Shown here one piece after another: positions 1 through 5,767 of a stretch of DNA of 14,953 nt (within the stretch, counting starts at the first letter, position 1; every line of letters begins with the position of its first letter). Below the pieces are notes generated by a model. That model worked only from the letters and a program-made list of their open reading frames with translations, ran no database searches and was not told where the DNA came from. Both the position numbers and the translations under genes were made by a program. The stretch spans positions 1-14,953 of the forward strand of contig JAGRKQ010000131.1 of the NCBI GenBank assembly GCA_020442235.1, given 5' to 3'. The stretch comes from Hyphomicrobiaceae bacterium (GTDB lineage: Bacteria; Pseudomonadota; Alphaproteobacteria; Rhizobiales; MH13).

Positions 1-689
1 GCCACATAGATGTGCGGCTCCTTGCGCTTCCACAGCGTGCCGAGGAAGGTCAGGAGATAGATCACCCAGATGACCGTCAGATAGAGGTCGGCATACCATT
101 CCGGCTCGGCATATTCACGGCCCTGCGTGGCGCCGAGCAGATAGCCCGTGCCGGCAACGACGATGAACAGGTTGTAGCCCAGGATGACGACCCACGGCGC
201 GATCCGGCCCGGCAGGCGGGCGCGGCTGGTGCGCTGAACGACGTAGAAGCTCGTTCCGAGCAGCACGTTGCCGCCGAAGGCGAAGATCACTGCAGAGGTG
301 TGCAGCGGGCGCAGGCGGGAGAAATTCGTCCATGGAAGGTCGAAATTCAGCGCCGGCCAGGCAAGCTGGCTGGCAATGATCACGCCCACGAGGAAGCCGG
401 CAATGCCCCAGAACATTGCCGCTGCCGTCGCGAACTTGACCGGCCCGAGGTTGTAGTTGGGCTTCCCGTCGATCTCCTGCGGGACAGGGCCCGCATCACG
501 GCCGAAGTAGTTCTTCAGCGTCAGGAACAGCCCGAGCGCCGCGCCGATCGTCAGGATGACGGCGTGGAAGCTCATCACAGGATCCGTGGCCTTGCCGGCC
601 AGGATCACGAAGGCAAATGCCGAGAGGAGGAACAGGGCCGCGAAGCCGCCTTCCTCCAAAGTCATGTATTTCGCTTTTGCTTGCGCCAT
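1..689 (-). CDS. ccoN: cbb3-type cytochrome c oxidase subunit I, 5' part (runs off left edge)
   Basis: This is the catalytic subunit of the high-affinity cbb3 haem-copper oxidase (also called FixN), an inner-membrane proton pump that reduces oxygen under micro-oxic conditions. The first 229 residues are visible. They hold several hydrophobic helices and the segment RPLHTSAVIFAFGGN, whose His130 is the expected low-spin haem b ligand. The visible part ends in KRKEPHIYV, a typical CcoN stretch. The remaining conserved histidines lie outside the window. I chose ATG 689 (MAQAKAKYMTLEEGG). An in-frame ATG at 701 would add four residues, and neither start has a strong Shine-Dalgarno site. A FixK/FNR box at 773-786 lies 84 bp upstream. 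The rest of a ccoNOQP operon is expected further left but is not seen. Identity is confident and the exact start is less so. Confidence 0.95.
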   Translation of the reverse strand, partial: MAQAKAKYMTLEEGGFAALFLLSAFAFVILAGKATDPVMSFHAVILTIGAALGLFLTLKNYFGRDAGPVPQEIDGKPNYNLGPVKFATAAAMFWGIAGFLVGVIIASQLAWPALNFDLPWTNFSRLRPLHTSAVIFAFGGNVLLGTSFYVVQRTSRARLPGRIAPWVVILGYNLFIVVAGTGYLLGATQGREYAEPEWYADLYLTVIWVIYLLTFLGTLWKRKEPHIYV

Positions 690-772
690 TTCTCGCCCCA
701 TATGTATAGGCCCCGCGGCTAGGCGCCCGCCGGGGTCAGGGCGCACCATGTCCCCCCCGGCAAACGACAGCC

Positions 773-786
773 TTGACTCATATCAA
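773..786 (-). promoter_or_regulatory. FixK/FNR box upstream of ccoN
   Basis: TTGAC-TCAT-ATCAA matches the known FixK/FNR consensus TTGAY-N4-RTCAA at every fixed position. Its centre (779.5) is about 90 bp upstream of the ccoN start. If FixK acts at the usual -41.5 position, transcription of ccoN would begin near 738 on the minus strand, giving a leader of about 50 nt. The site fits control by the fixK-like gene in this window. Confidence 0.85.
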
Positions 787-849
787 CACGGATCGCTGCA
801 CCGCATCCGGTCTTCTTCTTGTTTCTGAAGAATCCATAGAAAAGATCGT

Positions 850-873
850 CGCATCGGGCAATTGCCGGATGCG
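850..873. repeat. 24-bp near-perfect dyad between the two FixK boxes
   Basis: The arms CGCATC and GATGCG flank a GGCAATTGCC core. Of 12 base pairs only one (G856 against G867) is mismatched. CGCATCCGG also occurs at 802-810 in the opposite orientation to the right arm. It could be an operator for an additional regulator of ccoN or hemN, or an RNA hairpin. No known consensus is recognised. Confidence 0.5.
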
Positions 874-1023
874 AAAACGGTTCAAATAGGCTGTTGATCG
901 CTCCCGACAGGCCGCACGCCGCCCAACGGGGCGAATCGGCGCGCGCGCCTTTTCCACGAAAGGGCCATGAACCGGGCGCATGAGAGCGGGCGAAAAGCCG
1001 TGACGGCCCCAGGCTGCAACCCT

Positions 1024-1037
1024 TTGATTCCTGTCAA
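1024..1037 (+). promoter_or_regulatory. FixK/FNR box upstream of hemN
   Basis: TTGAT-TCCT-GTCAA is a full match to the FixK/FNR consensus. Its centre (1030.5) lies 41.5 bp upstream of the hemN ATG at 1072. If FixK activates at the usual -41.5 spacing, transcription would start at or next to the A of the start codon. Confidence 0.85.
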
Positions 1038-1071
1038 CGCCAGGGGCGACCCGGAAGGATACCGGTAGGAC

Positions 1072-2421
1072 ATGGTTCAGAACGCAGATCGATACGCGAC
1101 CCTGGCGGTTCCCCGCTACACGTCATATCCGACCGCGCCGCATTTCACCGGCGCGATCGGCCCGGACACGGCGCGCCGCTGGCTTTCGGAGATCGCTCCG
1201 GGCACGCCGCTGTCGCTTTATCTGCACATCCCCTTCTGCCGCTCGATGTGCGCCTATTGCGGCTGCCACACCAAGGTGACGCGCAGCGACGAACCGATTG
1301 TCGACTATGCCCGCCATCTGGCGCTGGAAATCGCGCTGGTTTCGGGGCTGATGGCGGAAGGCCAGACGGTCAGCGCCATCCATTGGGGCGGCGGCACCCC
1401 TTCCCTGGTTCCGCCGGAATCCCTGCGCATGCTGCGCCGCCGGCTCGACATGTCCTTTGCCATGGCGCCCGACATGGAACACGCCATGGAGCTTGATCCG
1501 CGCACCGTCGAGGACGGGCTTGCGGATGTGCTTGCCGAGATCGGCATCAACCGGGCGAGCCTCGGCGTGCAGGACATCGACCCGACGGTTCAGGAGGCCA
1601 TCGGCCGGCCGCAGCCGCTCGAGGTCGTGGCGGAAGCTGCCGGTGCGCTGCGCCGGGCCGGCATCACCGCGATCAACATGGACCTCATGTACGGGCTGCC
1701 GCTTCAGGGCATTGCCGAGGTGGTGCGTTCGGTGGAGGCGGTTGCCGACCTTGGCGCAACGCGTGTGGCGCTGTTCGGTTATGCGCATGTTCCCTGGTTC
1801 AAGAAACATCAGCGCCTCATCGACGAGGCGGCCCTGCCGGGCACCCAGGAGCGTCAGGAACAGGTCGATGCGGCGGGCGAGCGTCTGCGCGCGCTCGGTT
1901 ACGAGCCGATCGGCTTCGATCATTTCGCCCTGCCCGACGATCCGATGGCCGTCGCCGCGCGCGAAGGCACGCTGAAGCGCAACTTCCAAGGCTACACCAC
2001 CGACGACGCCCCGGCGCTGATCGGGCTCGGCGCATCGAGCATCGGCAAGCTGCCGCAGGGCTATCTCCAGAACGCCCCGGAACCGCGGGCCTGGAAGCGC
2101 TCGATCATTTCCGGCGAGCCGGCGACCCTGCGCGGCCATGCCTTTATCGGCGACGACCGGGCGCGGGCGGATGCGATCGAAGCGCTGCTCACCGGCTTTG
2201 CCGCCGATCTTGGGGCGGTTGCCCGCGCGCACGGCCTCGCGCCGACGCATTTCGACGCCGATCTTCAGGGCCTTGACGATCTTGTTGCCGACGGGCTCGC
2301 CGAACGGGATGGCCGCAGGGTCACCATTCCGCTTGAGGCCCGCCCCTTTGCACGCATCGTCGCGGCGCGGTTCGACAGCTATCTGAAGGCCAGCGAGGCG
2401 CGTCACTCCGTGGCGGTGTGA
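1072..2421 (+). CDS. hemN: Oxygen-independent coproporphyrinogen III oxidase (HemN)
   Basis: This radical-SAM enzyme converts coproporphyrinogen III to protoporphyrinogen IX without oxygen in the cytoplasm, sustaining haem synthesis at low oxygen. The 449 residues match the usual HemN length. The N-terminal PRYTSYPTAPHF is characteristic. The radical-SAM cysteines are C56, C60 and C63 (FCRSMCAYC), followed directly by C65 as in true HemN. WGGGTPS, near residue 108, is the SAM-binding glycine motif, and a HemN C-terminal region follows. ATG 1072 has only AGGA one base upstream, an unusually tight spacing, but no better start exists. The FixK box at 1024-1037 implies anaerobic induction, together with the haem-rich cbb3 oxidase encoded divergently. 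A strong terminator follows. Confidence 0.96.
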   Translation: MVQNADRYATLAVPRYTSYPTAPHFTGAIGPDTARRWLSEIAPGTPLSLYLHIPFCRSMCAYCGCHTKVTRSDEPIVDYARHLALEIALVSGLMAEGQTVSAIHWGGGTPSLVPPESLRMLRRRLDMSFAMAPDMEHAMELDPRTVEDGLADVLAEIGINRASLGVQDIDPTVQEAIGRPQPLEVVAEAAGALRRAGITAINMDLMYGLPLQGIAEVVRSVEAVADLGATRVALFGYAHVPWFKKHQRLIDEAALPGTQERQEQVDAAGERLRALGYEPIGFDHFALPDDPMAVAAREGTLKRNFQGYTTDDAPALIGLGASSIGKLPQGYLQNAPEPRAWKRSIISGEPATLRGHAFIGDDRARADAIEALLTGFAADLGAVARAHGLAPTHFDADLQGLDDLVADGLAERDGRRVTIPLEARPFARIVAARFDSYLKASEARHSVAV

Positions 2422-2443
2422 CGGTCACGAGAAGAGGCGACCG

Positions 2444-2484
2444 AAAACCAAAAGGCCGGGCACATTGCCCGGCCTTTTGGTTTT
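2444..2484. terminator. Bidirectional rho-independent terminator between hemN and fixK
   Basis: A perfect 18-bp stem (AAAACCAAAAGGCCGGGC pairing with its complement at 2467-2484) encloses a 5-nt loop. On the plus strand it ends in a run of T. On the minus strand the distal arm also ends in TTTT. It lies 22 bp after the hemN stop and 21 bp after the fixK stop, so it serves both convergent genes. Confidence 0.93.
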
Positions 2485-2505
2485 TGATGTTCCTGACTGG
2501 AACGG

Positions 2506-3210
2506 TCAGTGGGTGCCCGAGCAGCGGCACAGGCTGCACACATCGCGGATCATCACCCGGTCGTGCTTTTCCAGGCTGATCAGCCCGCGCCGGCGCATGT
2601 CGGAAAAGACACGGCTGACCGTCTCGATGGTGAGACCGAGATAATCGGCGATCTCCTGGCGCGTCATCGGCAATTCCACGGTGCGCGTATCCTCTTCACC
2701 TGCCGTCGGTCCGACGCAGCCGAGAACCCCGCGCTGGGGAACGAAGCGAATGAGGAAGCTCGCCACGCGCTCAAAGGCCGACTTGCGGCCGAGCAGGACG
2801 GCATGATCGTGCATGGCGTGCAGCTTGGCCAGAACGCAGCGCGTCAGATGTTCCTGAAGCGCGGGGGCCGTTTCGATGTCGCGCCGTTCGATGGCGTGCA
2901 CGATGCAGGGCGTCAGGGATTCGGCGGTGCAGTCATAAACGCCGACGACGTCGAAGCCGAACATGTCGCCGGGGCCAAGCACCTCGACCACCTGGCGGCG
3001 CCCGTCGGGGAGCAGCTTGTAAAGCATCGCCGAGCCTTCGGCGACTTCAAACACACGCTCGGCCGGATCGCCCTCGAAGAACAGCGCTTCATGCGCTTCA
3101 AGGCTCAGGCGGCGGGCCTTGGACGATCGCAGATAATCCGCCCAGGCGCTTTCCGTGCGCGTGGCCAGGGGCGCTGCCGATACATCGAAACGGGCCTGCG
3201 TGTAAGCCAT
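2506..3210 (-). CDS. fixK: FixK-type Crp/Fnr family transcriptional regulator
   Basis: This is a 234-residue cytoplasmic DNA-binding regulator that in rhizobia activates cbb3 oxidase and anaerobic haem genes. Residues about 30-125 form the cyclic-nucleotide-binding-like beta barrel (FFEGDPAERVFEVAEGSAML). A dimerisation helix follows, then the helix-turn-helix at about 182-210 (MTRQEIADYLGLTIETVSR). The E-T-V-S-R recognition helix (E196, S199, R200) is the FNR-type reading head for TTGA half-sites, matching the boxes at 773 and 1024. The N-terminal Fe-S cysteines of FNR are absent (the first Cys is C94), so direct oxygen sensing by an FNR cluster is unlikely. The C-terminus ends in an unusual C225-x2-C228-x-C230 cluster. 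ATG 3210 has GGAGGA 7 nt upstream. The gene lies downstream of fixL, fixJ and a receiver gene on the same strand, so FixJ control is likely. Confidence 0.9.
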   Translation of the reverse strand: MAYTQARFDVSAAPLATRTESAWADYLRSSKARRLSLEAHEALFFEGDPAERVFEVAEGSAMLYKLLPDGRRQVVEVLGPGDMFGFDVVGVYDCTAESLTPCIVHAIERRDIETAPALQEHLTRCVLAKLHAMHDHAVLLGRKSAFERVASFLIRFVPQRGVLGCVGPTAGEEDTRTVELPMTRQEIADYLGLTIETVSRVFSDMRRRGLISLEKHDRVMIRDVCSLCRCSGTH

Positions 3211-3243
3211 CGAGCGTCCTCCGAGCGCCTGCGATCCTTGTTA

Positions 3244-3315
3244 ATTTAGCGTCTTCTAATCGAGAGGCTGGCTCCCGCCTAAGCGCTAAATGTCGCAGCG
3301 TAGTTTCTCTTAGGC
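3244..3315. promoter_or_regulatory. Interleaved inverted repeats upstream of fixK
   Basis: The 244-bp gap upstream of fixK holds two pairs of inverted elements. ATTTAGCG (3244-3251) pairs with CGCTAAAT (3284-3291). GCCTAAG (3277-3283) pairs with CTTAGGC (3309-3315). They crowd the zone 34-105 bp before the fixK ATG, where a promoter and a FixJ site would be expected. No FNR/FixK box was found here, so autoregulation by FixK is not supported. The assignment as operator is inference. Confidence 0.4.
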
Positions 3316-3454
3316 CGTTGGGACGACCCGCGCCAGCGCATTCAGGCGAGGCCGGCGCACTTTGGCGGTGCACCGTCACAAACACCATTCGCGCTCGACC
3401 TTACGTATTTCAGCGGAAGCTAATGGCTTTCCCCTACAGGGATCGATCGCGGGG

Positions 3455-3793
3455 TCAAAGAACGGCGGAAAGGCTGCCGACGGTCAGGGGTTTGCGCAGG
3501 ACGGGAACGGCGGAAAAATCGCGCATGGCGTCCAGAATCGCGGACTGGGACTGACCGGAAATCACCACCACGCGCGGAGGTGCGGCCAGAGCGTTCAACC
3601 AGCGCAAAAGCTGATTGCCCGGAAGGCCCGGAAGACCGAGATCGATGAGCACGACGTCGTCTTCGCCCGGCAAAACATCCGTAAGAAAGCTTTCCGCATC
3701 CGGGTATCCCGAAACCTGATGCCCGAACTGCGACAGGAGGATGACAAGGGCATCGCGCACCGCCTCATCGTCCTCGATAACAAACACCGCCAC
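3455..3793 (-). CDS. Stand-alone response-regulator receiver protein between fixJ and fixK
   Basis: This is a single CheY-like receiver domain of 112 residues with no output domain. The acidic pocket is in VFVIEDDEAVRDAL (D8, D9). D51 in LIDLGLPG is the phospho-acceptor, S79 (VVVISGQS) the switch residue, and K101 (LRKPL) the conserved lysine. The last helix is short. I prefer GTG 3793, which has GGAG 8 nt upstream. An in-frame ATG at 3838 would add 15 residues unlike any receiver and would lie upstream of a perfect TATAAT. It sits 88 bp after fixJ and 244 bp before fixK. From memory, Bradyrhizobium has a comparable receiver gene between fixJ and fixK2. It might be a phosphate sink or an additional FixL partner; its role cannot be read from the sequence. 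Confidence 0.85.
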   Translation of the reverse strand: MAVFVIEDDEAVRDALVILLSQFGHQVSGYPDAESFLTDVLPGEDDVVLIDLGLPGLPGNQLLRWLNALAAPPRVVVISGQSQSAILDAMRDFSAVPVLRKPLTVGSLSAVL

Positions 3794-3821
3794 TCGCCCA
3801 ACTCCGATCAAAGCCGGGCGG

Positions 3822-3827
3822 ATTATA
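3822..3827 (-). promoter_or_regulatory. Candidate -10 element of the receiver gene
   Basis: On the minus strand this reads TATAAT, a perfect sigma-70 -10 hexamer in a GC-rich region. It predicts a transcript start near 3815 and a leader of about 22 nt before GTG 3793. No good -35 hexamer lies 16-18 bp upstream, which would suit an activator-dependent promoter. Confidence 0.4.
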
Positions 3828-3848
3828 CTGCACCGCATTCATCCCTCA

Positions 3849-3868
3849 TAAGTCCGTCAGAGGACTTA
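3849..3868. promoter_or_regulatory. Perfect inverted repeat TAAGTCC-N6-GGACTTA
   Basis: Seven-bp perfect arms are separated by six bases between fixJ and the receiver gene. The centre (3858.5) is about 43 bp upstream of the start predicted from the TATAAT at 3822-3827, a position typical of activator sites. As RNA it would form a short hairpin after fixJ, but no T-run follows, so a terminator is less likely. A FixJ site is possible but unproven. Confidence 0.45.
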
Positions 3869-3881
3869 GAGTGAAACGGGT

Positions 3882-4496
3882 TTACGCATGGCCGGACAGC
3901 ACGATGCGCACGAGGTCGGCGGCATTCTTGGCGCCCAGCTTTTCCATGATGCGCGCACGGTGCACCTCGATGGTGCGCGGTGAAATGCCAAGCGTGCGCC
4001 CGGCCTCCTTGTTGGAAGCGCCGGACGTGATCTGCTCCAGGACCTCGCGCTCGCGCGGCGTGAGCACCGACAGGATTTCTTCGGCGGCCTCCTCGCCATC
4101 AGTCCGATTGCGCCGGTCGAAATCCTCGATCCCCTGACGCACCCGCGCAACGGCCGTGTCCATGTCGAAGGGTTTTTCGATGAAATCGAAGGCACCGGTC
4201 TTCATCGCCGTGACGGCCATGGGGATGTCACCCTGGCCGGAAATCATGAAGATCGGTGCGGGATAGCTGTCCGCATCGATGGTCTTGAGCACTTCAAGGC
4301 CGGACTGACCGGGCATGTGCACATCCAGAAGGACCGGCGCCGGGCCGAATTCGCCGATCAGCTGGCGCAGACCCTCTCCGTTCTCGGCGACCGAGACGGC
4401 ATAGCCTTCCAGCTCGAAGACCGTCGAAAGCGCATCGCGCACGGCCGGGTCGTCATCGACCACGAAAATCTGCGTGCTGCCGTTCATACCCGTCAT
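3882..4496 (-). CDS. fixJ: Two-component response regulator FixJ
   Basis: FixJ is the cytoplasmic partner of the oxygen sensor FixL. When phosphorylated it activates fixK. The 204 residues match the family length. The receiver domain (about 8-125) has D14-D16 in FVVDDDPAVRDAL, the phospho-acceptor D58 in VLLDVHMPG, and K108 in FDFIEKPFDMD. A short linker leads to a LuxR/FixJ-type helix-turn-helix at about 143-198 (LTPREREVLEQITSG, SNKEAGRTLGISPRTIEVHR). ATG 4496 has AGGAGG 8 nt upstream. That Shine-Dalgarno site overlaps the fixL TAG stop, and the gene gap is 12 bp, so the two genes are almost certainly one transcription unit with coupled translation. Nothing appears broken. Confidence 0.95.
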   Translation of the reverse strand: MTGMNGSTQIFVVDDDPAVRDALSTVFELEGYAVSVAENGEGLRQLIGEFGPAPVLLDVHMPGQSGLEVLKTIDADSYPAPIFMISGQGDIPMAVTAMKTGAFDFIEKPFDMDTAVARVRQGIEDFDRRNRTDGEEAAEEILSVLTPREREVLEQITSGASNKEAGRTLGISPRTIEVHRARIMEKLGAKNAADLVRIVLSGHA

Positions 4497-4508
4497 TGTG
4501 GTATCCTC

Positions 4509-5645
4509 CTAATCTGCCCGGCGCGGTGCATCGGCCTTGGCCGGCAAGGTCAGAATGAACGTGGCGCCCCGTCCATTGCCTCCCGGATCGACCGTCAGAT
4601 CGCCGCCGTGGTTTTGTGCGATGGTCCTGGAGATCGCCAGGCCGAGACCCATGCCGGTACGCTTTCCGGTCGAAAACGCCTTGAACAGCGTCGGCATCAC
4701 TTCACTGGGAATTCCGGGTCCGGAATCCTCGACTGACACGGTTACGCTGGACCCGGTAAAGGCCGTGGAGACGGCCAGCCAAGGCTCGCGCGCGCCGCGC
4801 GAAGCCTCAACGGCATTGCGCAAAACGTTGACCAGGATCTGCTGGATCTGGACCGGATCGGCCTCGACATCCGGCAGGCTTTCCTCGTAACGCCGCCGGA
4901 CCCGGACCGTATTGGCATTGGCGCCCAGCAAGGTCAGATCGACGGAATCGTCGATCAGATTGACGATGTCGATCCAGCGCCGCTCCGGCTCGCGCCGCTC
5001 AACGAAGTTGCGCATGCGCTGGATGATGGAACTGGCGCGATCGGCTTCGCGCAGCCCCTTTTGCAAAAGATTGGCGATTGCCGGATCGTGAGGACTGTCG
5101 CCGTTGAGCTTCTTCAGCGAGCGCTCGGCCGCCTGAAGATAGAGCATCACCGCCGTCAGCGGCTGGTTCAGCTCATGGGCAATCGCCGCGCCCATCTCGT
5201 CCATCGCCGAAACGCGGGCAAGGTGCACAAGCTGGGCCTGCAACTGGCTGACGCGGCGCTCGACCGCCTTGCGCGGCCTCAGATCGCGCAGAATGCCGAC
5301 GAATTGCCGGCCTGGAGTCGTCGCGGCTTCCCCGACGGACAATTCAATCGGGATGACGGTGCCATCCTTGTGGCGCGCGGAGACCTCACGGCCGATGCCG
5401 ATGATCTTCTTTTCGCCGGTGCGCATGTAGTTGCGCACGTAATCGTCGTGCTGGCTCGCATAGCCTTCCGGCATCAGAACCTTGACGTTCCGGCCGATGA
5501 CTTCCGTCGCATAATAGCCGAAGAGGCGCTCGCAGGCCGCGTTGAAGACCAGCACATTCATCTTGTCGTCAATGACGATGATGCCATCGACCGCAGTCGC
5601 CAAGATGCTGCCGAGCCTGGCCTCGCTGACGGTTTGGTCGTTCAT
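4509..5645 (-). CDS. fixL: Oxygen-sensing haem-PAS histidine kinase FixL (soluble, single PAS)
   Basis: FixL binds oxygen at a haem in its PAS domain, and oxygen binding inhibits autophosphorylation. From ATG 5645 it has 378 residues. PAS spans about 8-125, with the haem ligand H66 in SQHDDYV and R86 in IIGIGREV, which is 20 residues later as in the oxygen-contacting Arg220 of Bradyrhizobium FixL. Position +6 from the His, an Arg in FixL proteins I recall, is Asn here. The H-box His is H157 (AAIAHELNQPLTAVM), the N-box Asn is N277, and DSGPGIP and GMGLGLAIS complete the ATPase. There are no membrane helices and no second PAS, unlike Sinorhizobium FixL. An upstream in-frame GTG (5663) has a poorly spaced Shine-Dalgarno; ATG 5645 has AGGGA 4 nt away. 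It is co-transcribed with fixJ. Confidence 0.93.
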   Translation of the reverse strand: MNDQTVSEARLGSILATAVDGIIVIDDKMNVLVFNAACERLFGYYATEVIGRNVKVLMPEGYASQHDDYVRNYMRTGEKKIIGIGREVSARHKDGTVIPIELSVGEAATTPGRQFVGILRDLRPRKAVERRVSQLQAQLVHLARVSAMDEMGAAIAHELNQPLTAVMLYLQAAERSLKKLNGDSPHDPAIANLLQKGLREADRASSIIQRMRNFVERREPERRWIDIVNLIDDSVDLTLLGANANTVRVRRRYEESLPDVEADPVQIQQILVNVLRNAVEASRGAREPWLAVSTAFTGSSVTVSVEDSGPGIPSEVMPTLFKAFSTGKRTGMGLGLAISRTIAQNHGGDLTVDPGGNGRGATFILTLPAKADAPRRAD

Positions 5646-5694
5646 GGCTTCCCTGACGGGCACTCCCCTTTCGGGTACGCACTTCCCGCAGGAA

Positions 5695-5725
5695 GAGACG
5701 TGGCGAAAACGTTTTCGACCGTCTC
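5695..5725. promoter_or_regulatory. 31-bp dyad with perfect core CGAAAACGTTTTCG upstream of fixL
   Basis: The 14-bp core at 5704-5717 is a perfect palindrome. It is flanked by GAGACG (5695-5700) and CGTCTC (5720-5725). The core resembles operators of LacI/GalR-family regulators (A-rich half, central CG, T-rich half). It lies about 65 bp before the fixL ATG and 50 bp after the aminotransferase stop. It could be an operator of the fixL promoter or a hairpin ending the aminotransferase transcript, although no T-run follows. No LacI-type gene is in the window. Confidence 0.55.
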
Positions 5726-5767
5726 ACATTTCATCGGCCTTGGGAAGACTACGGAGTGCCGGTCCGC

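Larger units (their letters stand above)
690..1071. other. Divergent ccoN-hemN regulatory region, no gene seen
   Basis: This gap of about 380 bp between the divergent starts of ccoN and hemN contains no convincing coding frame. It holds two FixK/FNR-type boxes (773-786 and 1024-1037) and an almost perfect 24-bp dyad (850-873). A further copy of the dyad's half-element lies at 802-810. The two boxes are 237 bp apart, so each gene probably has its own FixK-dependent promoter. Confidence 0.8.

Noticed and set aside
12..722. 236-codon plus-strand frame at the left edge
   Set aside because: The minus strand here encodes an unmistakable CcoN N-terminus; this frame is its shadow.
1123..2406. 427-codon open frame antisense to hemN
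   Set aside because: It mirrors the hemN codon pattern, has no recognisable domain, and hemN is certain.
3794..3838. Longer start (ATG 3838) for the receiver protein
   Set aside because: The extra 15 residues do not resemble a receiver, and the region contains a TATAAT and a Shine-Dalgarno site suited to GTG 3793.
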